A stretch of 64,000 nucleotides of DNA, taken from the NCBI GenBank assembly GCA_949317995.1, contig OX439038.1:35903113-35967112 (forward strand), in the 5' to 3' direction. The notes beneath the pieces were generated by a model that had not been told where the DNA came from, searched no databases, and worked only from the letters and a program-made list of their open reading frames with translations. Below are positions 58,072-64,000 of the stretch, one piece after another; within the stretch, counting starts at the first letter, position 1, and the number at the start of each line of letters is the position of its first letter. Both the position numbers and the translations under genes were made by a program. Origin of the DNA: Acholoe squamosa. Lineage: Eukaryota; Annelida; Polychaeta; Phyllodocida; Polynoidae.

Positions 58072-61029
58072 ATGGCTGAGGAATCCGTAGCAGCAGCCAA
58101 GCTATCCGGTGACCCGGATAAGCTGACTCCGTCCGCAGAAGCTTTCCCGGAAGCTTTGTCTCCTGTTACACAGGCAGAAAGCGAGTTGATGGAGGTGGAG
58201 GAATCCGCTGATCACTCGTTTGAGGCGAAACTGGCTTCATTCTCGCTGAATGAGCCAGAGAAGATACTGTCACCACTTCCGATCGAAGGATCTGGAGACG
58301 CTGCGAATCCTGAAGCAGCAGCAACTGGGTCCGAGACTGCACAAGTCGACGGATCGAAGGACCAGTGGAAGCCAGCAATGGCCGACCCGTTCCCCGCAGA
58401 GTTTGACGGTCGGTACCTGTACATCCATCCGGAACTACAGGCACATGCTACCTACGCTGACGGTACACCAGTTAGGTTGGACCCGAAGGTGAGAACGGCT
58501 ATCGAGGGCGTCATGGCCCCCGGACAGCTGGAGATGACGCCACCCGAATGGCTCCGAGACTGGCCGTGGTTCCAACGGGGACTCATGGTGGACATTACCT
58601 TTCGTGAGGTGGTGTATCAGACAAACAGAGCCTTCGAGCTTGGAGCGTATCCAAAGCCGGACAGGTCTCTGTGGAACGTCAAGGCGACAAACATTGATTG
58701 GGTAGGCTGCGTCTCGGAACCCGAGGGGCAGACTTACCCACGTCCTTGTGCCACCCGGCCTGAGTACCGGACCATGAAGGAATACCGAGAAGCCGCTAGC
58801 ACGTTCGAGCAGTGGGACGACGGTTTTTACATAACCGAAGCAGAGTTAGTCGACGTTCAGAACAAGTCGCTAACAGGTATGAACAGGGGTGCAGCCCTTC
58901 GGACGGTTATCGTCCGTCGTATGACTGCGGAGCAAGAGGCCCTGGAAGAGGCTAAGAGGGAAGCGGATGTACCTGCACCTCCTATCCCCGACCTGAAGCT
59001 TGCCACTAGAAGCACAGCCGGTTCTGCATCAGCCACCGGCAGTACTACCGCCCCGGTAGAAGCATCAACCTCCAGTGAGTCCGGAACCAAGGATCCGGAA
59101 GACTGGAAGGTAAGCAAGAACAGGAGGTCTGCTGCCCGGAAGCTCAAGAATCTTCCGGATTCTGTTAGAGCCGACCCTAAAGCTAGCACCTCAGCCATTG
59201 GTAGTACTGCCATGGAAGTTGTTTCCTCCGACGAGGAATCAGTACATGAATCCTCGGTGGAGTATGATGAGAAGGCCACTCCATCAACTCAAACCGAGGC
59301 AGAACGTTGGGCTAACGCCAAGTCCGGATTTAAAACCCGGATCCCAACGTGTTTCTCCGAGTGCGCCTACGGAGTGAAGAAAGATGGTTCGACACTGTAC
59401 GCCTGCCCGGATAGAGTGAACAAGAACGACGAGTCGGACGACGAAGATTGGATGCGTCTCTCGGACGAAGACCCCAATCCGAGCAAAGCCTATCGAAAGA
59501 TGTGGCTTATGCTTAACCACACCGAAGGGTATTATACTTATACCCAGAGGCGCAAGCTACGTTGGGCACTAGAGAAGTGGTACGGTGACGACCAAAAGTC
59601 CTGTCCCTTCTCCATCTGCCAGGATGCGAGTGATGTCTCGGTCCGGACCTGGAGCACTCCAGCCCGGTTCCAGAGACATCTGGTAGAAGCCCACTTCCAT
59701 CATCACCCGGTTTACATTTGTGATCCGAGTTATGGTAAGAAGGGGAAGAAGTGCACTACTAAGGTCCAATACAACCGACGTAGTGATCTGGCCAGACACC
59801 AGAAAAAGTGTCATGCCGAAGGACTAGATGGGGCCCGTAAGCGGATTATGGAGCTTCATCAGGAACTCATGAAGGAGTTCGATAGCCTGAGTGAAGATGC
59901 TTGGTCAAAGATCCGAGCAGGGGACCAAGTCCTCTGTGAAGTTCCGAAGACTAAGGACTCGAAACTCCGCGCCAAGATCGTCTTGACTCCCGGAAAGGGC
60001 AAACTAGACATGCACGAGTCCCTCTGGCAGCAATGCGAGGAATCCGGAAAGGAGGGGAAGAGAAGTCGTGAACGAGCAAGGAGAGACCAGAACCGTGGTG
60101 GAAACGGCAATGGAAACGGCAATGGACATAAAGCCAAGGTAGACGATCGTTCCAGATCTCCCTTGGCCCGACACCCACACGAACAGGTTCAGGGTACTCC
60201 TGTCTTCAAGAGACCCGAACCTGCTAAATACGCTGGTGCTGTATCAAAGCCGGGGAAAGTTAATACCCGTAACTTTCCGTCCATGAACCAGGGAGCTGGA
60301 CCTGAGAGCCAGACCTTGGTTGTTGGAAAAGGAGGTCGTCTTGTCCCCAAGAAGACTTCAGCGCCTGCTGCTGCCGGATCCGCAGCCGCTGCAGCCGCAT
60401 TGCCAGCCGCATTGCCACTAAACTTCACCCAGGAGCAGGTACAACTGTACATGCAAATGGGCTTGAAGCAGAATCCAGCACCCCCCACCTACTGTCTCCC
60501 AACAGCAGGAGTGTCCGGAAGCCCTACATCCGGAAGTGGCCCTCAGGCAGTGTCGACACCCCCCAAGGTTGTTGCACCACCTGCGAAACCGAAAGGCGCT
60601 ATTACCATTAAGACCGGTAATGCGGAAGTTTGGTTTGAGAAATCTCGCCAGGGGGAAGCAGATGTCCAGAAGGCCATCTACACCCACTGGGAGAAGTGTG
60701 TTCGCGAAAAAGCGACCGAATTCCATCAGGGTCTCCTAAACGACACCCTGTTGTGTATGAAACAGGTGGGCGACGCCGAAAAGGAGCGCCTCGAGACTCT
60801 CATCCGAGACGAGGTTAAGTCTCGGGAAGAAGAAGCCGTAAAAGCCAAAGAACAGGCAGCTATGGACGTACACGTTCTAGAAAAGCGTGTAAAGGAGGAG
60901 ATTACCCGGAACACCAACTTGAACACTAAGTTCATGCGGGTGTTCGGAGTCGACATTGACGAGTGGGATGGCACTCCCGAGTCGGCTCTAAATCTTCTTA
61001 GGAAGAAACATGCGAAGAAATCCACCTAA
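58072..61029 (+). CDS. ORF3: accessory protein with Cys cluster, two zinc-finger-like units and coiled coil
   Basis: The frame is 985 codons, intact, and starts at GCCATGG (strong Kozak). The protein is not recognised. Seen in order: an acidic N-terminus (1-110); a folded-looking region (about 110-300, with Trp-rich PPEWLRDWPWFQRGLMVDIT); a Ser/Thr/Lys linker; a Cys cluster (C427-x3-C431, C445); two tandem atypical C2H2 units (C511-x4-C516-x19-H536-x4-H541 and C550-x10-C561-x14-H576-x4-H581); a basic Asn/Gly repeat near 680; an Ala/Pro-rich part; and a C-terminal coiled coil (about 895-950) ending FMRVFGVDIDEWDG. No signal peptide or membrane span is visible, so it is not an env. Nucleic-acid binding is inferred from the fingers and basic parts. 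Copy A keeps the same motifs. Confidence 0.9.
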   Translation: MAEESVAAAKLSGDPDKLTPSAEAFPEALSPVTQAESELMEVEESADHSFEAKLASFSLNEPEKILSPLPIEGSGDAANPEAAATGSETAQVDGSKDQWKPAMADPFPAEFDGRYLYIHPELQAHATYADGTPVRLDPKVRTAIEGVMAPGQLEMTPPEWLRDWPWFQRGLMVDITFREVVYQTNRAFELGAYPKPDRSLWNVKATNIDWVGCVSEPEGQTYPRPCATRPEYRTMKEYREAASTFEQWDDGFYITEAELVDVQNKSLTGMNRGAALRTVIVRRMTAEQEALEEAKREADVPAPPIPDLKLATRSTAGSASATGSTTAPVEASTSSESGTKDPEDWKVSKNRRSAARKLKNLPDSVRADPKASTSAIGSTAMEVVSSDEESVHESSVEYDEKATPSTQTEAERWANAKSGFKTRIPTCFSECAYGVKKDGSTLYACPDRVNKNDESDDEDWMRLSDEDPNPSKAYRKMWLMLNHTEGYYTYTQRRKLRWALEKWYGDDQKSCPFSICQDASDVSVRTWSTPARFQRHLVEAHFHHHPVYICDPSYGKKGKKCTTKVQYNRRSDLARHQKKCHAEGLDGARKRIMELHQELMKEFDSLSEDAWSKIRAGDQVLCEVPKTKDSKLRAKIVLTPGKGKLDMHESLWQQCEESGKEGKRSRERARRDQNRGGNGNGNGNGHKAKVDDRSRSPLARHPHEQVQGTPVFKRPEPAKYAGAVSKPGKVNTRNFPSMNQGAGPESQTLVVGKGGRLVPKKTSAPAAAGSAAAAAALPAALPLNFTQEQVQLYMQMGLKQNPAPPTYCLPTAGVSGSPTSGSGPQAVSTPPKVVAPPAKPKGAITIKTGNAEVWFEKSRQGEADVQKAIYTHWEKCVREKATEFHQGLLNDTLLCMKQVGDAEKERLETLIRDEVKSREEEAVKAKEQAAMDVHVLEKRVKEEITRNTNLNTKFMRVFGVDIDEWDGTPESALNLLRKKHAKKST

Positions 61030-62522
61030 GCATGTTACGGGTTACTTTTCAAAATTTTTTTTTCTCCACTAATAACCAGATTTAGTCTTTGCAGAACCCT
61101 ACAGGTCTGCAAATGTCTTTTATTAGAATATGAACACCTGTTCTTTGTGTTCCGGGTTCCTTTATGACCAGCTAATTGTGTGATTCAGGTCGTATAATTT
61201 TTATTATACCCTGAATAGTCTATTCGGATTCGGAACCATACCTACAAAAATCCGATAGTAGACTTGCTGCTGTCAGACGTATCCGGATGCTGTTTCCTGA
61301 CTTTTGCTGCTATCTGTGTTAACCACTACCTAAGGATGGACTATACGATTATACCTCTACTCCCGAATGGATTAAAACTACATATCCGGACCAACCTACT
61401 CGGGACTTATATCTTATGTCAACTACACCTTAAAGGATTACGTTACTACATGTTGACACATCCGGACTATTATTCTACTACTATTCTACACCATTCGGAT
61501 ACACCTATGAACAATAGCACTACTAGAGGATTGTGGGTAGCTGCCCCAAATTCATCTACCGTGTTCACTTTATTAACCTGGAATTATAAACTTTAGCACG
61601 TCCATCCCGTGGTTAGCTGACCACCACACCTATCTTCTAGTATCCGGCAGCCTGCAGCACCAGACTCCAGCAGCATTTACCATTTTGTATTGTATATAAT
61701 GTCACATATCTATTTTTCTTGGATATATATTATTTTTGTATGTGTAATGACTTACTGTATATATACGGGTACATACATTCTATTTAGTACGGATCTCTGA
61801 TTACTGTTCTTATTATCTAATTAGATCCGGTAAATTCCACCAGATTACTCATATAAATTGTCCTGCGTGACATATGATAATATAAAGTTATTTTATCTGG
61901 TGCTATAATGGTTATTCTGTACACGGTCATAAATAGTATCATATTCACTACTACACCATGATAATAATTTACTTTTCTTCTTCAAGTGTATAATTTATAA
62001 CGGTTCAACTCACGAATACTCACATTCATATGGAAATAACATATAAAATGTCATTAGATAGTGTAGTTACTGTTAAAGTCTTTTTCAAGGCTATATAACC
62101 AAACATGGTATTAATAACTATAAAGACATAGGGATGTTATTATGTGATTTATTTAATATTAACAGTTCCGATACACATAACTGTTACTATCACATACATA
62201 CGAATTATAATATTTGTCCTATTCCTTGTACCTTAAACATAAAATGTTATTATATGGTATAAAAGGTTAATTAACAGTTTCGTTACATACAACTGTTATT
62301 CACTTCAAATATTTCGTATAATATTTCAACATCCTAATTGTTATTTGTAAACTTCATACACTATCAAATGTATGTTATTGACATTCAAATCATACTATAC
62401 TTGGTGTTAACGTTATATCTATGGTTGTACCTCTATTATTAGGGTTTAGACATATAATAATGTTATCCCTTTAATACTATAATACAATAGTTATAACTCC
62501 TACCTATTGTCTGGGGGAGTGG
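61030..62522 (+). other. 3' non-coding region of copy B
   Basis: An AT-rich 1.5 kb with no convincing gene. An open stretch at 61264-61596 (110 codons) begins at TTG and resembles nothing recognised. TCCGGA or ATCCGG text recurs in the first 800 bp. The region would be the 3' UTR of both genomic and ORF3 RNA. Confidence 0.75.
62513..62522 (+). other. Polypurine tract of copy B
   Basis: GGGGGAGTGG abuts the 3' LTR; it is a purine run broken by one T. Plus-strand DNA synthesis would be primed here. Confidence 0.75.
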
Positions 62523-62902
62523 TGTAGAGGTACGTATTCTTTAACCATAGTGTTGGGTACCGTCTGACGTGGCGGGTGAGTCGAGTCGTCGGACGTTCCT
62601 CAGGTTCCGGATAGGTGGCAGCACCGATCTGGGTCTGTGGGGACATCTGACGACGAACACCTGGGTTCCTATATAAAGCCCAGGGCTCAACCGCTACGTC
62701 AGAGGCCCTTCTGGCCTCCAAGTAACATAGACCATAATTAATCCTTATTAGCTGCCTCTTATATACCATTCGGCAGCCGTGAGTGTATATTTAAGTAATA
62801 AAGACCTAACCGTTGGCATACACTTGGAACACCGTCTTACTCCTTCTTTCCGAATAGTAAGACCCGAACCCCCCTAGGTCCGTAAGACCGCGAACCATTA
62901 CA
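62523..62902 (+). repeat. 3' LTR of copy B
   Basis: 380 bp, identical to the 5' LTR except for T at 62630 where the 5' LTR has C (50136). Its poly(A) signal (AATAAA, about 62797) would end the element RNA and, because the element is in sense, could also cut HYDIN transcripts short. Confidence 0.96.
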
Positions 62903-63034
62903 ATAATGTCTAAAAACATAATAAATCAGCCTTTTTCATAAAACATACATAATAATATGGTGATTTTTATCATAGATTTTGATTTAGAAGGAATTTTCCA
63001 TTTCTGTTTTCAGTTTTGAGTTTTTGGTGAATAT

Positions 63035-63600
63035 TAGATTAGATTAGATTTTTATTCTGTGAAATCGTCCTTAATAGGACGTTTTTCCTTGCACCATCAG
63101 GTAGGTTACAATACAGCCGTCAATACCTTGATGCTTAAGGGTATATTTACACAAATATGACAGGTGATCCAGTGATTATAATAGCACAATAACCAAAAAT
63201 AGAGAAGCAGAGGAATAATCGGTGGATGTTTATACATCTACATTGAGGAGAGTTAGAACCAGACGGGAGCTTATTTATGGATGTTTTTTTTTTCAATCAA
63301 GGAACTTATTAATAGCAGATTTAAAACGTCTTAATGTTGGTTCTCGTTGTATTGCAACTGGTAGAGAGTCCCATAGGGTCACGCCTCTGTAATAAGGTGA
63401 GCGCTGATAAAAACTTGATTTTGCCACTTTCTTGGTAAACTTAATTTTATGGTCCCCTCTGGTTCTGACATCAGCTTGTTGTAATGCTTCACCTCTATTA
63501 GACTTTTTCTACATGATACATAATAGTTGCTTAGTACGCCTGCGCTCGAGCTTCTCTACCTTACACATGATGTGTAAATTATCAATGCTTATATCCCTGA
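63035..63600 (-). pseudogene. Non-LTR retrotransposon (LINE) RT C-terminus and 3' tail, fragment
   Basis: On the minus strand, 63600 to 63294 encodes the typical C-terminal end of a LINE reverse transcriptase ORF: RRTKQLL, RTRGDHKIKF, YRGVTLWDSLPVAIQ and FKSAINKFLD before TGA (63294-63296). One in-frame stop lies near 63510. The 3' UTR ends in AATAAA and a short AATCT tandem tail (about 63034-63054), usual for 5'-truncated LINE copies of the CR1/L2 or RTE type; the clade is uncertain. Confidence 0.8.
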
Positions 63601-63985
63601 GGCCACACCAAATTAAAAGATTGGTCTATGGATTTCCCGCCCCTGTTTTTCAGAAATTAAAATTTTATTTTTATTTGAAAAATAACATGTCTATGGATCC
63701 CGCCCGCCTCATTTGCAGGGATTTTCATTTTTTTTTTTTTTTTTTTGATCAAGCAATAAATATATGATTGATAATAAAGGTGCAGGAATGGCAGACCCTC
63801 ATTGGTAGGCATAAATATGCAATGGCAAAAGAAAAAAAAAAATCGCCCTCTCCATATTTATGATGTTCAGAATCCATAGACAATAATTAATTTCTAGAAA
63901 ATAAAAATAAAAATTTCGCCCTCCCGCACCGTATTCTCAAAATGAAAATCCATAGACCAATTTTTAGCGCGGCGACTAGTGAGTA
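63599..63985. mobile_element. GGCCACACCAAA-ended element, partial third copy
   Basis: GAGGCCACACCAAATTAAAA and GATTGGTCTATGGATTTC begin the element. GAAAATCCATAGACCAATTTT near 63944-63964 mirrors it. Several ATCCATAGAC units lie inside. The right boundary is unclear. Confidence 0.55.
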
Positions 63986-64000
63986 CTACTCATGAGATGA

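Larger units (their letters stand above)
50029..62902 (+). mobile_element. Ty3/gypsy LTR retrotransposon with extra gene ORF3, copy B
   Basis: The element is 12,874 bp, long for Ty3/gypsy. It has two 380-bp LTRs differing only at 50136/62630 (C versus T, in a CpG), a primer-binding site, gag with a zinc knuckle, and pol in the order protease, RT, RNase H, integrase, which is the Ty3/gypsy order. A 509-bp spacer, a 985-codon ORF3, an AT-rich 3' region and a polypurine tract follow. The flanks show ATAA at both sides if the LTR ends TACA, or AATAA if the last A belongs to the target. Insertion is recent, and in sense orientation inside the HYDIN intron after exon 28. Two frame breaks (near 51100 and 56170) suggest this copy may not be autonomous. 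Confidence 0.96.
62903..64000 (+). other. Intron continuation after copy B
   Basis: No HYDIN exon was recognised. The stretch carries a minus-strand LINE end (63035-63600) and part of a GGCCACACCAAA-type element up to the window edge. Confidence 0.7.

Noticed and set aside
58072-61029. ORF3 as an envelope gene
   Set aside because: No N-terminal signal peptide, no transmembrane segment and no furin-like or fusion-peptide features are visible; zinc-finger-like and coiled-coil content points elsewhere.
61264-61596. 110-codon frame in the 3' region of copy B as a possible fourth gene
   Set aside because: It starts at TTG, lies in AT-rich 3' sequence, has no known motif, and nothing comparable was recognised in copy A.

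Overview
The window is eukaryotic, from an animal with cilia. A block of 28 exons with GT-AG introns on the + strand (7369-48373) encodes the middle of HYDIN, the giant central-pair protein of motile cilia and flagella. The exons join in one open frame of 4,458 nt (1,486 codons), with every phase matching, and the gene continues beyond both window edges. AT-rich introns full of small foldback transposons, and Ty3/gypsy elements of a type common in marine invertebrates, suggest a marine invertebrate, probably a deuterostome. The species cannot be fixed from sequence alone.

Layout. 1-6169 is the 3' part of an old, decayed Ty3/gypsy retrotransposon (copy A): integrase remnant, a remnant of an extra gene (ORF3), an AT-rich 3' region, a polypurine tract and a 3' LTR. 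6170-48373 is HYDIN. Its introns hold at least five copies of one TA-flanked foldback MITE family, three elements with CAGG ends and 6-bp target duplications, several other inverted-repeat elements (some nested), tRNA-derived sequence, and minisatellites. 50029-62902 is a nearly intact, young 12.87-kb Ty3/gypsy element (copy B) with 380-bp LTRs that differ at one base. It lies in the same orientation as HYDIN, in the intron after the last visible exon. 62903-64000 holds a minus-strand LINE reverse transcriptase remnant and part of another inverted-repeat element.

Most notable system. Both gypsy copies carry a long third gene (ORF3; 985 codons in copy B) where env would sit. It has no visible signal peptide or membrane segment. 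Instead it encodes a Cys cluster, two tandem atypical C2H2 zinc-finger-like units, basic low-complexity linkers and a C-terminal coiled coil ending in an F-x3-FG-x2-[LI]-D-[DE]-WDG motif. These parts are shared by the diverged copies, so ORF3 belongs to the family and is not a chance insertion. In copy B it starts at a strong Kozak ATG after a 509-bp spacer with two perfect TGACGTCA sites and a YY1-type CGCCATCTTG, which suggests a separate internal promoter. The integrase tails of both copies carry an AT-hook.

How the parts work together. In copy B the LTR would drive a full RNA coding for Gag (zinc knuckle) and Pol (protease, reverse transcriptase, RNase H, integrase). Pol lies in the -1 frame relative to Gag and has no ATG before the protease. 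Two further frame breaks, one inside gag and one at the RNase H/integrase junction, suggest this copy is damaged, or that the assembly has indels, although its LTRs are almost identical. ORF3 could be made from a separate transcript. HYDIN is the host gene; every mobile element seen lies outside its exons.
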